Positions 1-8,297 of a stretch of 54,266 bases of DNA are shown here, one piece after another (positions within the stretch are counted from its first letter, which is position 1; each line of letters starts with the position of its first letter). This DNA comes from Candidatus Tenderia electrophaga (lineage in GTDB: Bacteria; Pseudomonadota; Gammaproteobacteria; Tenderiales; Tenderiaceae): assembly GCA_001447805.1 (NCBI GenBank), contig CP013099.1, positions 3,588,235-3,642,500 of the forward strand. Reading direction: 5' to 3'. Under the pieces are notes generated by a model, which was given only the letters and a program-made list of their open reading frames with translations, searched no databases and had not been told where the DNA came from. The translations under genes and the position numbers were made by a program.

Positions 1-327
1 GCCCAGTACAATATCTTCGACGCCGAAACCATCGACGCCAGTGTTACCAGCGGACTGTTCAGAAACGGTGAGACCGAGTTGACCAGTTTCGCCGTCGAAG
101 GCGGTTACATGGTGATCCCGTCAACGCTGGAGCTGGTGGTCGGTCTTTCCAGTCAGGACGCCGACAACTACACCACCGCGTGGGACCGCACCGAGTTCGG
201 CGCCAACTGGTTCGTGCATAAGCACGACGTCAAGTTCCAGTTGACCCTGCGTCAGAACGAAAACGTGGACGGCCAGCAGGGTAATGATCTGGATGAGGTC
301 TTCGCCCAAGCCCAGTACGTGTTCTAA
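1..327 (+). CDS. C-terminal part of an outer-membrane porin (phosphate-selective porin O/P-like), 5' truncated by the window
   Basis: Frame 1 is open from the first base to the TAA at 325-327, giving 108 residues of a protein that starts upstream of the window. The segment alternates hydrophobic and polar residues as beta-strands do, with short Asp/Asn turns, and ends in the aromatic residue Phe (final residues AQAQYVF), the usual C-terminal signal of outer-membrane beta-barrels. Spacing and turn composition resemble the last strands of OprO/OprP-type porins, but the missing N-terminus prevents firm assignment. A strong terminator follows directly. I am confident of the barrel, less of the substrate class. 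Confidence 0.7.
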   Translation, partial: AQYNIFDAETIDASVTSGLFRNGETELTSFAVEGGYMVIPSTLELVVGLSSQDADNYTTAWDRTEFGANWFVHKHDVKFQLTLRQNENVDGQQGNDLDEVFAQAQYVF

Positions 328-350
328 ACCCACTGCCGGGAATTGAAAAA

Positions 351-377
351 GGAGGCCTTAGGCCTCCTTTTTTTTTT
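351..377 (+). terminator. Rho-independent terminator shared by convergent genes
   Basis: A perfect 7-bp stem, GGAGGCC (351-357) and GGCCTCC (361-367), with a TTA loop is followed by ten T residues. On the opposite strand the same stem is followed by five T (complement of the A run at 346-350), so it can also end the convergent coq7 transcript. Confidence 0.9.
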
Positions 378-403
378 GGTTTTTTATGAGGGTGGAGGGT
401 CCC

Positions 404-1048
404 TTAAATTCTATACGCCAACGTAGTCATCACCTTTGACGTCAGCCCCATCAATTTTTTAAGCGGCGCGGGCAGTTGCGCGCCGCCGTGCTGCAGGGCC
501 ACCGTGGCATGGTGGGCCTCATCTTGCTTCATCTGTTCGACCACGGCGCGGCTCTTGACGTCCTGCGGCGGCAGGCTGTGTAGGTGGCTGTCCAGATGCC
601 TGACGACCTGATGCTCGGTCTCGGCGACGAAGCCCAGACTCCACTTGTCGCCGGCGGCGCCGGCCGCGGCACCGATGGCGAAGGCGCCGCAGTACCAGAG
701 CGGATTGAGCAGGCTCTTGTGGCTGTCCAGTTCATCCAGGCGCTGCCCGCACCAGTCCAGATGATCGTTCTCTTCCAGCGCCGCGCGCTCCATCTTTTCA
801 CGCACGTCGGGCAGGCGGGCGGTCAGGGCCTGCCCGCTGTAGAGCCCTTGGGCCGAGACCTCGCCGGCGTGGTTGACCCGCATCAGTCCGGCGGCATGGC
901 GCTTTTCCGTTTGGCTCATATCGGCCTCGGCAAGGCCTTGGGCGGGATTGGGCCGTTCGGTGATGTGCGGCTGGCCGAACATGGTGCGCATGGCGTTGTC
1001 CAGGTTGGCGATCAAGTTGTCCGCCGCGGTGAAATGCCTGTGATTCAT
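404..1048 (-). CDS. coq7: 2-polyprenyl-3-methyl-6-methoxy-1,4-benzoquinone monooxygenase (demethoxyubiquinone hydroxylase)
   Basis: Catalyses the last ring hydroxylation of ubiquinone biosynthesis, using a carboxylate-bridged di-iron centre at the inner membrane. The 214-residue protein shows ligand motifs of the family in order: the MRVNHAGE segment, EENDH, ETEHQ and DEAHH. Length matches the usual ~215 residues. I chose the ATG at 1048 rather than 1054 or an upstream extension, because GAGG lies 8 nt before it. It follows the FG-GAP gene by 17 nt on the same strand and ends at a bidirectional terminator. It shows that the organism makes ubiquinone. Confidence 0.93.
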   Translation of the reverse strand: MNHRHFTAADNLIANLDNAMRTMFGQPHITERPNPAQGLAEADMSQTEKRHAAGLMRVNHAGEVSAQGLYSGQALTARLPDVREKMERAALEENDHLDWCGQRLDELDSHKSLLNPLWYCGAFAIGAAAGAAGDKWSLGFVAETEHQVVRHLDSHLHSLPPQDVKSRAVVEQMKQDEAHHATVALQHGGAQLPAPLKKLMGLTSKVMTTLAYRI

Positions 1049-1065
1049 GACCATAACCTCGCAGA

Positions 1066-2928
1066 TTATCGTGACTGGGCGGAGCGGCGGTAGCGCTGTC
1101 GGCCTGGGCGACCAAACCACCACAGGCAGGCGATCGACAGCGCACTCCAGAGCGACACCGCGCCGCTGCCTCCGCCACTCGAAGATGAAGCGCCGCCCTT
1201 GGTCTTGACGATGAAGGCCGCCTGTATGCCGCCGACGCTGACCAGGGCCTGACGCTGGGCACCGAAACTGTTCGAGGCGGTGAGGCGGATCTCCAGCTCG
1301 TCCCGGTTGTCGATAGTGCCCGATGCAGAGGTGAAGGCACCGCCGTTGATACTGTATTCGCCGGTGCTGCCGATGATGATGGTGGCCGGCGCGCCCAGGC
1401 CGGTGATGGTGACCGGGCTCGAGATGACGACCTCGCCGGGCTCCGCGTCTACCCGCGGTGCAATGGAAAAGACATTGGGCACCGCGTCTCCGGCGGTGGT
1501 GACGCTGAAGGTGACACCAAGGCCGCCGATGGTCAGCGTCTTGGTCACGGTGTCGCCCTGGTCGGTGCTGGACAGCAAACGCACCCGGACGGTGCTGCCG
1601 TTGGCGATGGTACCGGGGTCGGCCGTGAAGGCACCGCCGTTGATGCTATACGCCGCGTCGTAGGCGATTGCGCCCGATGCATCCGTCCTCTGGTTGGCAT
1701 TGATGCTGATGGGGGCGGGGGCGATCAGGCCGGTGACGGTGGCGCTATTCGATGTGTAATTGGTGGCCGTGGTGGCGTCGACCACGCTGGTGAAGCTGAA
1801 CGGGGCCGGGGTCACCGGACTTAGGTTCTGCAGATAGGTGACATTGCCGTTGAGCAGGTTGGTCACCAGCAGCTCGGCATAGCTGTCGCCGTCCAGATCG
1901 CGCGCCGCCAGGCCGCTGGGGCCCTGAACGGAGGAGAAGTCGCGGCGCGTGTTGAACACGCCATCGGCGACGCTTTGGTTCTCAAACACCGAAACGGTGT
2001 CGGAGGCATTGTTGGTGACGGCGATATCCAGATCCGTATCCAGGTCCAGGTCGGCGAGCACCACGCTGTGGGGCGTGGATTCGGTATTGTAACTGACCGC
2101 GCCGGCGAAGCTGCCGTCCAGTTGGTTGATGAGCACGGAGAGGGTGTCGCCGGCGCTGTTGCTGACCACCAGATCGGGAAAATTATCGCCGTTCAGATCA
2201 CCCGCGGCGATGGCGGTCGGGGTTGAGCCGGTGCCGTAGCCGCCGGCAACGGTGAACGCGCCAGCGCCGTCGTTGAGAAATACGGAAACGCTGTTGTCAC
2301 CCTGGTTGACCACTGCCAGGTCTATGCCGTTCATTCCGTCGAGATCGGCGGCCGCCACGGCGACGGGGGACGACAGGTTGGTGGTGTAGTCCGTCTTGGC
2401 GGGAAAGGTGCCGGTGCCGCTATTGAGAAACACGGAGATGGAGTTGCTGCCGTTGTTGACCGCCACCAGGTCAGTGTTGTTGACGCCGTCCAGTTGCGCC
2501 GCCAGCACATAGACGGGGGCGTCGCCGGTTGGGTAGTCGGCTTTTGCCAGGAAGGTGCCGGGCGCAGCATTGTTGTTGATGAAGACCGAGATAGTGTCCG
2601 AATCGCGGTTGGCGGTGACCACATCCACACCGCCGGCGCTCAGAATGGCAGTGGCGATGGAATAGGGGGCGCTACCGCTAACGTAGCTGTCGGCGTCCTG
2701 GAAACTGCCGTCACCGTTGCCCAATATGACGACCATTTGATCGCTGTCAGTGCCGGTGAAGGCCGCGTCGCCATGGTCGTCGTTGTCGAAATCGGCGCCG
2801 CTAATCGCCTGCGGGCTGGTGCCGGGAAAAGCGCCGATGAGCTGATAATCTTGAAACACCGTCGCCCAGCCGCTTTGGCTGGTGAGCATGGCCACGGTCA
2901 TAAGACTCCCTGCCAGGGTGGCGCGCAT
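1066..2928 (-). CDS. Secreted FG-GAP/VCBS-repeat propeller protein with a GlyGly-CTERM-like sorting tail
   Basis: This 620-residue protein begins with a signal peptide ([15 protein letters not shown]..., cleavage near GWA). About seven FG-GAP/VCBS-type repeats of ~55 residues follow, each with an Asp-rich loop such as [13 protein letters not shown] or [13 protein letters not shown] that normally binds calcium, forming an integrin-like beta-propeller to roughly residue 375. Two Ig-like modules carrying a YSINGGAFT motif come next. The end is Ser/Gly rich (SSSSGGGSG), then a hydrophobic helix and an Arg-rich tail, the arrangement of GlyGly-CTERM substrates of rhombosortase. The ATG at 2928 has CAGGAG 9 nt upstream; an in-frame extension to 3021 is unlikely. 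Ligand unknown. Confidence 0.8.
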   Translation of the reverse strand: MRATLAGSLMTVAMLTSQSGWATVFQDYQLIGAFPGTSPQAISGADFDNDDHGDAAFTGTDSDQMVVILGNGDGSFQDADSYVSGSAPYSIATAILSAGGVDVVTANRDSDTISVFINNNAAPGTFLAKADYPTGDAPVYVLAAQLDGVNNTDLVAVNNGSNSISVFLNSGTGTFPAKTDYTTNLSSPVAVAAADLDGMNGIDLAVVNQGDNSVSVFLNDGAGAFTVAGGYGTGSTPTAIAAGDLNGDNFPDLVVSNSAGDTLSVLINQLDGSFAGAVSYNTESTPHSVVLADLDLDTDLDIAVTNNASDTVSVFENQSVADGVFNTRRDFSSVQGPSGLAARDLDGDSYAELLVTNLLNGNVTYLQNLSPVTPAPFSFTSVVDATTATNYTSNSATVTGLIAPAPISINANQRTDASGAIAYDAAYSINGGAFTADPGTIANGSTVRVRLLSSTDQGDTVTKTLTIGGLGVTFSVTTAGDAVPNVFSIAPRVDAEPGEVVISSPVTITGLGAPATIIIGSTGEYSINGGAFTSASGTIDNRDELEIRLTASNSFGAQRQALVSVGGIQAAFIVKTKGGASSSSGGGSGAVSLWSALSIACLWWFGRPGRQRYRRSAQSR

Positions 2929-3053
2929 TCGTGAAATCTCCTGAAACGGTTTGAATCTAATGATAATAATAATTATGCTGGCAAGTATACCGGATGTTAG
3001 CCGGGAATTTGTGCTTCCCAATCAGGACAAATTGTCGGCCGAACAGGGCCTGA

Positions 3054-4280
3054 CTAAAGGGCTATTTGGCGCGCCAGCAGTGTGACGGGATGGACCACTT
3101 CAAGCCGCAGGCCGGCGGCGCGGGCACCGGCGGCGATGTGTAGGGCGCAGCCGATATTGCTGCTCACCAGGAGGTCGGGACTGAGCCGGGCAAGGGCATC
3201 GGTCTTGTCCTGGCGCAGGCGGTCGGCCATCGCGGGATGCTCGATCATGTAGCTGCCGGCGGCGCCGCAGCACTGTGAATTGCCGGGCAGAGACACCAGG
3301 TCCAATTGCGGAATGCGGTTCAGCAGGACGTAGGGGGCGTCGGCCTGTTTGAGCACATTGCGCTGGCTGCAGGGCTCGTGCACGGCGACCCGTTTATTGA
3401 GCGGCCGCATGCGCAGGTTGTCGGGCCACTCAATCTGGCTGAGGAAACTGTTGATATCGCACACTGGCAGGGCCTTGCCGATGATGTGCTCATAGTCTCG
3501 GAGATACGCGCCGCAGCCGGTGGCGGTGCTGATGACGGCATCCAGTTGCAAGGCGCCGAAGGCATCCAGATTCTGTTGCGCCAGTTGCCGCGCGCTCGCG
3601 CTGTCGCCGCTGTGCTGATGCAGGGCGCCGCAGCAGGTCTGGGTGGCGGGCACGTGGACGCCGTAGCCGCAGGCGGTGAGCAGGCTGATGCTGTCGTCCA
3701 GGGTGGCCTGGTCGAACATATCGCTGAAGCAGCCGATGAACAGGGCGACCTCGCCGCGCGTCTCGCCGCGGGCGGGGTAGTAGGTCTGCCAATCATGGGG
3801 GCGGCGCATCTCGGGGGCCAGTTGTTCGAAACGCGCCAGGCCCAGGGCGCGGGTGAGACCTAAGCCGCGGCCCAATGCACGCAGGCCGGTCTTGTCGGCC
3901 AGCCACAGCAACTTGGCGTCGCGGCGTTGGCGCTGCTTGTCGGTGGCCAGCCGATCCAGGGGGATGCGCTGTTCGCTCCGGGGGCGATCCTGCGCCAGGG
4001 CGTGGCGGGCGCCGTCCATGAGTGTGCCGAATTCCACCCCCGAGGGACAGACCACCTCACAGGCACGGCACAGCAGGCAGTTGTCCAGGTGGCTGCGCAG
4101 TTTGTCGTCGGCCTGCAATTGCTCCCGGGCCAGGCCCAGGATCAGCGAAATACGGCCGCGCGGTGATTCGGCCTCGTTCTGCGTCTTGTTGTACGTCGGG
4201 CAGTGGGGCAGACACAGGCCGCACATGACGCAGCGTTCGGCTTGGTGTTGGGTTGCGAGGGTAATCTTCAAGGTGGGCAA
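3054..4280 (-). CDS. glcF: Glycolate oxidase iron-sulfur subunit (GlcF-like)
   Basis: A 408-residue protein with two ferredoxin-type 4Fe-4S motifs near the N-terminus (CVMCGLCLPHCP and CLLCRACEVVCP) and two Cys-rich CCG domains (motifs CCGALHQHSGD and CCGAAGSY) in the C-terminal half. This is the layout and length of GlcF, which passes electrons from the flavin subunits of glycolate oxidase. The frame has TAA and TAG stops at once upstream and no ATG before the first cluster, so the start must be the TTG at 4280, about 24 nt below a TATAAT element. No glcD or glcE lies beside it, so a different 2-hydroxyacid partner is possible. Confidence 0.85.
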   Translation of the reverse strand: MPTLKITLATQHQAERCVMCGLCLPHCPTYNKTQNEAESPRGRISLILGLAREQLQADDKLRSHLDNCLLCRACEVVCPSGVEFGTLMDGARHALAQDRPRSEQRIPLDRLATDKQRQRRDAKLLWLADKTGLRALGRGLGLTRALGLARFEQLAPEMRRPHDWQTYYPARGETRGEVALFIGCFSDMFDQATLDDSISLLTACGYGVHVPATQTCCGALHQHSGDSASARQLAQQNLDAFGALQLDAVISTATGCGAYLRDYEHIIGKALPVCDINSFLSQIEWPDNLRMRPLNKRVAVHEPCSQRNVLKQADAPYVLLNRIPQLDLVSLPGNSQCCGAAGSYMIEHPAMADRLRQDKTDALARLSPDLLVSSNIGCALHIAAGARAAGLRLEVVHPVTLLARQIAL

Positions 4281-4303
4281 CGTAAAATATTGATGAATCG
4301 GCT

Positions 4304-4309
4304 ATTATA
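4304..4309 (-). promoter_or_regulatory. Candidate -10 element for glcF
   Basis: The reverse strand reads TATAAT here, about 24 nt upstream of the glcF TTG start, in the 65-bp gap between divergent genes. I see no convincing -35 box. The forward strand reads TATTAT at 4303-4308, which could serve the ferredoxin gene. Confidence 0.4.
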
Positions 4310-4345
4310 GCGGCTTTTGGCTCTTGTGCATTGAAGAGGGAAAGC

Positions 4346-4654
4346 ATGGCTTATTACACGCGTCACGCCTTTGTCTGCTGCAATCAGACCTCGGACGGCA
4401 GTCAGTGCTGCCAGGATCACAACGCCCTGGCCATGGTGAAATACGCCAAGGACCGGCTCAAGGAATTGGACATGTTCGGGCCGGGCAAGGTTCGGCTCAA
4501 CAAGTCGGGCTGCATGGGGCGCTGTGGCGAGGGGCCGGTGCTGGTGGTCTATCCGGACGAGACCTGGTACACCTATGTGGATCAAGAGGATATCGAGGAG
4601 ATCATCCAGGAGCACCTGATCAATGGGCGTGAAGTGGCGCGGTTGAAGATTTAG
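4346..4654 (+). CDS. Thioredoxin-like [2Fe-2S] ferredoxin
   Basis: A 102-residue protein of the (2Fe-2S) ferredoxin family with a thioredoxin-like fold. Cysteines sit in FVCCNQ near the N-terminus, QCCQDH, and GCMGRCGEGP, the spacing expected for the cluster-binding loops. The ATG at 4346 is preceded by AGAGGG and gives the typical MAYYTRHAF start; the TTG 15 nt upstream is less likely. The gene is divergent from glcF and ends 1 nt before the ABC transporter ATPase, so it probably leads a three-gene operon. The redox partner is unknown. Confidence 0.85.
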   Translation: MAYYTRHAFVCCNQTSDGSQCCQDHNALAMVKYAKDRLKELDMFGPGKVRLNKSGCMGRCGEGPVLVVYPDETWYTYVDQEDIEEIIQEHLINGREVARLKI

Positions 4655-4655
4655 C

Positions 4656-5576
4656 GTGTCGGCGTGGGTGGTCAAGGCGCGCCGGCTGCGCAAGGTCTAC
4701 GGCGGCCAGGCGGTGGTGGACGACATCGATTTGGATGTGCGCCGCGGCCACTGTTTCGGCCTGCTCGGGCCCAACGGCGCGGGCAAGACCACCACCCTGC
4801 GCATGTTGCTGGGGCTGACGCCGCCCGACGGCGGCGAGCTGGAGGTGCTGGGTTATGACATCCCGCGCCAGGCGCGGCGCATGCATGCCCGCATGGGGCT
4901 GGTGCCGCAGAGCGACAATCTCGATCCCGACTTCAGCGTCGCCCATAACTTACTGACCTACGCCCGCTATTTCGGGATTTCAAAGATCGAGCTGGAACAA
5001 CGCCTGCCGCAACTGCTGGCCTTCGCCGCCCTGGAGCACAAGGCCGAGGCCGGCATCGGTACGCTCTCCGGCGGTATGAAGCGGCGCCTGACCCTGGCCC
5101 GGGCGCTGGTCAACGACCCGGAGCTGGTGGTGTTGGACGAACCCACCACCGGCCTCGATCCCCAGGCGCGCCAGCTCATCTGGCGCCGCCTGCGCGAGCT
5201 GTTGGCCCAGGGCAAGAGTCTGATCCTGACCACGCACTATATGGACGAGGCGGAGCGGCTCTGCGACCGCTTGGCCATCATGGACAACGGCCGGGTGTTG
5301 GTGGAGGAGAGCCCGGCCGAATTGATCCGCCGACACATCGAGCCCCAGGTGGTCGAGATCTATGGCCCCGGCGTGGAGCAGTGGGGCGTGGATCACGGCC
5401 GCCGCTTGGCGCAACGGCTGGAGCAGGTGGGCGAGACCCTGTTTTGCTACGCGACGGACGAACAGCCGGTGTTGACCTCCCTGCGCCGGTATGCGCAGCT
5501 GCAATTCATCCATCGCCGCGCCAATCTGGAGGATGTGTTCCTGAAGCTGACCGGCAAGGAGCTGCGCGATGCGTGA
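4656..5576 (+). CDS. ABC transporter ATP-binding protein, NodI family
   Basis: A 306-residue ATPase with Walker A GPNGAGKTTT, ABC signature LSGGMKRRL, Walker B LVVLDEP and an H-loop in LTTHYMDEA. The sequence, including the C-terminal extension after residue ~220, is typical of NodI/DrrA-type exporter ATPases. Start is GTG at 4656, one nucleotide after the ferredoxin stop. The stop overlaps the start of the permease by 8 nt, which indicates translational coupling. The exported substrate is not evident; the nod name reflects family only and does not imply nodulation. Confidence 0.9.
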   Translation: MSAWVVKARRLRKVYGGQAVVDDIDLDVRRGHCFGLLGPNGAGKTTTLRMLLGLTPPDGGELEVLGYDIPRQARRMHARMGLVPQSDNLDPDFSVAHNLLTYARYFGISKIELEQRLPQLLAFAALEHKAEAGIGTLSGGMKRRLTLARALVNDPELVVLDEPTTGLDPQARQLIWRRLRELLAQGKSLILTTHYMDEAERLCDRLAIMDNGRVLVEESPAELIRRHIEPQVVEIYGPGVEQWGVDHGRRLAQRLEQVGETLFCYATDEQPVLTSLRRYAQLQFIHRRANLEDVFLKLTGKELRDA

Positions 5577-6348
5577 TTTCGCGTTGCCCAGGTTCTCCTC
5601 GCGCTGCCTACCGGTCTGGCGCCGCAATGCCCAGGTCTGGCTCAAGCTCTCCGGGCCGTCGCTGGTGGGTAATTTCGGCGAGCCGCTGCTCTATTTGTTG
5701 GCGCTGGGCTACGGTCTGGGCGGTTTCATCGGCGAAGTGGACGGCCTGCCCTATATCGTCTTTCTGGCCACCGGCATCGTCTGTTCCAGCGCCATGAACA
5801 CCGCCACCTTCGAGTGCCTGTACTCGGCCTACACCCGCATGAAGGTGCAGGAGACCTGGTCGGCCATGCTGGCCGCCCCCCTGAGCTTGGATGATATCGT
5901 CCTCGGCGAGACGCTTTGGGCCGGCACCAAGAGCCTGATCAGCGCCACAGCCATCCTGCTGGTGGCCGCCCTGCTGGGGCTGGTGGAGGGCTGGCAGGCA
6001 CTGGGCGTGTTGCCCTTAGCCTTTCTGTTGGGCTGTTGTTTCGGCGCCATGGCCCTGGTGGTGACCGCGATTTCGCCCAGCTATGATTTCTTTCTTTATT
6101 ATTTCACCCTGGTGATCACGCCCATGTTCCTGCTCAGCGGGGTGTTTTTCCCGCTCGAGAGTGTGCCGGGCTGGGTCCAGGCCGGGGTGCAGTTGCTCCC
6201 CCTGTACCATGTTGTCGAGCTGGTGCGGCCGCTGATGACCGGGCGCCCGCTCGAGGGCGTGGTGGTGCATCTGCTGGCACCGCTGCTCTACGGTCTGGCG
6301 GCCCTCTGGCTGGCGCTGGGCTTTTTGCGCCGCAGACTCCTCATTTAG
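5569..6348 (+). CDS. ABC transporter permease, NodJ/ABC-2 family
   Basis: A 259-residue membrane protein with about six hydrophobic segments and the ABC-2 permease signature around LLSGVFFPLESVPGW before the last pair of helices. It overlaps the upstream ATPase by 8 nt, so the two form a NodIJ-type exporter, probably as a dimer of each subunit. The first 45 residues are cytoplasmic and Arg rich. The gene stops 77 nt before rplM, which has its own promoter. Confidence 0.9.
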   Translation: MRDFALPRFSSRCLPVWRRNAQVWLKLSGPSLVGNFGEPLLYLLALGYGLGGFIGEVDGLPYIVFLATGIVCSSAMNTATFECLYSAYTRMKVQETWSAMLAAPLSLDDIVLGETLWAGTKSLISATAILLVAALLGLVEGWQALGVLPLAFLLGCCFGAMALVVTAISPSYDFFLYYFTLVITPMFLLSGVFFPLESVPGWVQAGVQLLPLYHVVELVRPLMTGRPLEGVVVHLLAPLLYGLAALWLALGFLRRRLLI

Positions 6349-6351
6349 GGC

Positions 6352-6380
6352 TTGTCTGAACCCGGTCCGGCGTGTAAAAT
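6352..6380 (+). promoter_or_regulatory. Candidate sigma-70 promoter for rplM-rpsI
   Basis: TTGTCT (6352-6357), a 17-nt spacer and TAAAAT (6375-6380) lie upstream of rplM, leaving a leader of about 40 nt. Ribosomal protein operons are often autoregulated in the leader, but I could not identify a specific structure here. Confidence 0.5.
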
Positions 6381-6425
6381 TCGCCGTCTTTCCTGAAGAG
6401 AACCAAGATTTTGGGGTTTATTTTG

Positions 6426-6854
6426 ATGAAAACGTTTGTTGCAAAACCTGCCGAAGTCAAACGCGACTGGTACGTGGTCGACGCCGAAGGCAAAACTCTG
6501 GGCCGTCTGGCGACCGAAATCGCCCGTCGTTTACGCGGCAAGCACAAGGCTGAGTACACGCCGCACGTCGATACCGGCGATTATATTGTTGTTGTCAATG
6601 CCAAAAAGGTCGCTGTCACCGGCAACAAGCGCACCGACAAGATGTATCACCGCCACACCGGCTACATCGGCAACCTGAAGTCCATCAGCTTTGACAAGTT
6701 GAACGCCAGCAAGCCCGAGCAGATCATCCAGATCGCGGTCAAGGGTATGATGCCCAAGGGCCCGCTGGGTCGTGCCATGCTGAAAAAGCTGAAAATCTAC
6801 GCCGGCAGCGAACACAATCATTCCGCCCAGCAGCCCAAGCCGCTGGAAATTTAA
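6426..6854 (+). CDS. rplM: 50S ribosomal protein L13
   Basis: A 142-residue protein, exactly the usual length, starting [11 protein letters not shown]. Family hallmarks are visible: [17 protein letters not shown], the GDYIVVVNA segment, YHRHTGY and the [19 protein letters not shown]-terminal block. An upstream in-frame start 15 nt earlier is possible but would add five residues not found in the family. The gene is followed by rpsI after a 21-nt gap, the standard operon. Confidence 0.98.
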   Translation: MKTFVAKPAEVKRDWYVVDAEGKTLGRLATEIARRLRGKHKAEYTPHVDTGDYIVVVNAKKVAVTGNKRTDKMYHRHTGYIGNLKSISFDKLNASKPEQIIQIAVKGMMPKGPLGRAMLKKLKIYAGSEHNHSAQQPKPLEI

Positions 6855-6875
6855 GCAGAGTAACGGGAACGCAAC

Positions 6876-7268
6876 ATGGCAGACATGAATCAACTCAGCA
6901 CCGGCCGTCGTAAAACCGCGGCGGCGCGTGTATTTGTAAAACCGGGCAGTGGCAATATCACGATCAACAAGCGCACCATCGAGCAGTATTTCGGTCGCGA
7001 GACGTCGCGCATGATCGTGCGTCAGCCGCTGCAGGCCGCCGACCTGATCGACAAGCTGGACGTAGTTGTCACCGTCAATGGTGGCGGCGCCAACGGCCAG
7101 GCGGGTGCGATTCGTCACGGTCTGGCACGCGCCCTGGTCAACTACGACGAAGAGCTGCGCAGCGCCATGCGCCGCGCCGGCTTTCTGACCCGCGACGCGC
7201 GTGCCGTAGAGCGTAAGAAAATCGGCCTGCACAAGGCGCGTAAGCGTCCTCAGTTCTCCAAGCGCTAA
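6876..7268 (+). CDS. rpsI: 30S ribosomal protein S9
   Basis: A 130-residue protein with the S9 signatures [12 protein letters not shown] near the N-terminus, [14 protein letters not shown] in the centre and the basic C-terminus [17 protein letters not shown] whose last Lys/Arg residues reach the ribosomal P site. ATG at 6876 is preceded by the purine-rich GTAACGGGA. No terminator is visible directly after the stop; the following 400 nt hold a decayed gene. Confidence 0.98.
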   Translation: MADMNQLSTGRRKTAAARVFVKPGSGNITINKRTIEQYFGRETSRMIVRQPLQAADLIDKLDVVVTVNGGGANGQAGAIRHGLARALVNYDEELRSAMRRAGFLTRDARAVERKKIGLHKARKRPQFSKR

Positions 7269-7301
7269 ACGCAGAGAGAAAAGAAGACAGTATAAGGTAA
7301 G

Positions 7302-7645
7302 GGCAAAGGCAGGGAGGCCTTTGACACGCTCGGGGTTTGGCAAAGGCGCGCGGGCCTCTCTGAAGTATATCGGATGCTGGTTGATTGTAAGGACTGCGGT
7401 TTTAAAGACCGGCTATTGCGCTCTTCCTTATCCATTCCCTCTAACATCGCAGAAGGCTGTGAGTGCGGCTCGCCGCATAGGAGGGGTTGTGTCCCCTCCG
7501 GGATTGCCATAGCGTCCTGTGCCGAGACGAGCGCTCGGCTTTTCATCGGCGCAGGGGCGGGGATTCATCCGCAGCGGGTTTCCTTCGGGAGACAGTAGGG
7601 ATCTCAAAGATATTACAGGGTCTCATCAGCAAGCGCGGTGTCTGA
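7302..7645 (+). pseudogene. Decayed four-helix bundle protein (23S rRNA intervening-sequence protein family)
   Basis: The frame of 7302-7472 reads without an initiation codon through EAFDTLGVWQRRAGLSEVYR and then GFKDRLLRSSLSIPSNIAEG, the hallmark of four-helix bundle proteins of the IVP (S23) family. After IAEGCE the match stops. It seems to resume as RLFIGAGAGI near 7540-7570, then shifts frame at about 7580 to read ETVGISKILQGLISKRGV and a stop at 7643-7645, which looks like the family C-terminus. Missing start, internal loss and a frameshift indicate an inactivated gene. The family is often found next to rRNA or as an orphan of unknown function. Confidence 0.7.
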
Positions 7646-7688
7646 CTTTAACTTTTCTCTTTACTCTTGTATCTTTTCTCTGAATTTA

Positions 7689-7762
7689 TGGGGAATCGTC
7701 TAACGGCAGGACAGCGGACTCTGACTCCGCCAATCTAGGTTCGAATCCTAGTTCCCCAGCCA
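7689..7762 (+). tRNA. tRNA-Gln (anticodon CTG)
   Basis: A 74-nt cloverleaf. The acceptor arm starts TGGGGAA and pairs with TTCCCCA. The anticodon stem GCGGA/TCCGC encloses the loop CTCTGAC, giving anticodon CTG for codon CAG. The T arm is CTAGG-TTCGAAT-CCTAG, and the 3' end is discriminator G followed by encoded CCA. It is followed by an intrinsic terminator. Confidence 0.96.
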
Positions 7763-7763
7763 C

Positions 7764-7779
7764 ATATCAGCAAGCCCGC
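7764..7779 (+). repeat. Direct repeat copy 1 flanking the tRNA terminator
   Basis: The 16-mer ATATCAGCAAGCCCGC occurs here and again at 7990-8005. Both copies lead into a hairpin followed by a T run. A separate 12-bp repeat (AATCCTAGTTCC) at 7744-7755, in the tRNA 3' end, recurs at 7916-7927. Together they suggest duplication of the tRNA 3' flank. Confidence 0.8.
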
Positions 7780-7797
7780 ATTAGCGGGCTTCTTTTT
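7772..7797 (+). terminator. Intrinsic terminator of the tRNA-Gln gene
   Basis: An 8-bp stem AAGCCCGC (7772-7779) and GCGGGCTT (7784-7791) with loop ATTA is followed by CTTTTT. It lies 9 nt after the tRNA CCA end. Confidence 0.9.
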
Positions 7798-7865
7798 GTC
7801 TGGCTGGGGTCGCTGGGATGAGAGCCTAGATTCGACAAAATCGCCGGGAACGATATTGAACAGCG

Positions 7866-7947
7866 GCGCGCAGCGACGCTGGCCCTTTAGGGCGAGGCGC
7901 AGGGATGCGCCGAGTAATCCTAGTTCCACCGTAGAATCGCTGCGCGC
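7866..7947. repeat. REP-like palindromic element with 11-bp inverted arms
   Basis: GCGCGCAGCGA (7866-7876) and TCGCTGCGCGC (7937-7947) are perfect inverted repeats. The GC-rich interior has further complementary stretches such as GGCGCAGGGATGCGCC. It contains the second copy of AATCCTAGTTCC at 7916-7927. It looks like a dispersed REP/BIME-type element, but only a genome-wide search can show whether it recurs. Confidence 0.55.
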
Positions 7948-7989
7948 TTCATTCGGCACGCCTTCGCTTCGTTCAGGTCGCCCAGTCAT

Positions 7990-8019
7990 ATATCAGCAAG
8001 CCCGCCGTCGCGGGTTTTT
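7990..8019 (+). repeat. Direct repeat copy 2 with a terminator-like hairpin
   Basis: ATATCAGCAAGCCCGC (7990-8005) repeats 7764-7779. It forms CCCGC/GCGGG with loop CGTC and runs into TTTTT, so it is a second, slightly diverged copy of the tRNA terminator. The rest of 8020-8217 shows a C9 run near 8059 and AT-rich DNA before the porin promoter, and no gene that I can support. Confidence 0.7.
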
Positions 8020-8217
8020 CACAGTTTACCTTTGTCACTCCGTGGCTTGTACCCCATTGCCCCCCCCCCATTGTCTGGATACGCTGCAATGGTCAGGGGC
8101 GGATCTCTTTTCGGCGCCGCGCAGGGGCGGCGCCAAGACTTTTCTGGATGTTGTATTTTTAATACATAAAGAATTTGTCTTAGTATTTACACGTAAGCCC
8201 ATGTCAATTAAAAAATA

Positions 8218-8247
8218 TTGTTGCTTTTCCGAGCGCAGTAGTATAGA
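8218..8247 (+). promoter_or_regulatory. Candidate promoter of the porin gene
   Basis: TTGTTG (8218-8223) and TATAGA (8242-8247) are separated by 18 nt in an AT-rich stretch, about 50 nt upstream of the porin start. A 12-bp perfect palindrome, GTCTTTAAAGAC (8256-8267), lies just downstream in the leader and could be an operator. Confidence 0.4.
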
Positions 8248-8297
8248 TTTTGATCGTCTTTAAAGACATTTTTACCACACTCAAGGGAGGTTTCATG

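Noticed and set aside
4656-6348. Nodulation exporter based on the NodI/NodJ names
   Set aside because: These family names cover many exporters; nothing nearby suggests lipo-chitooligosaccharide synthesis.
7735-7989. Reverse-strand 84-residue ORF over the tRNA and repeat
   Set aside because: It covers the tRNA 3' end, the terminator and the palindromic element; such translations of repeats are common artefacts.
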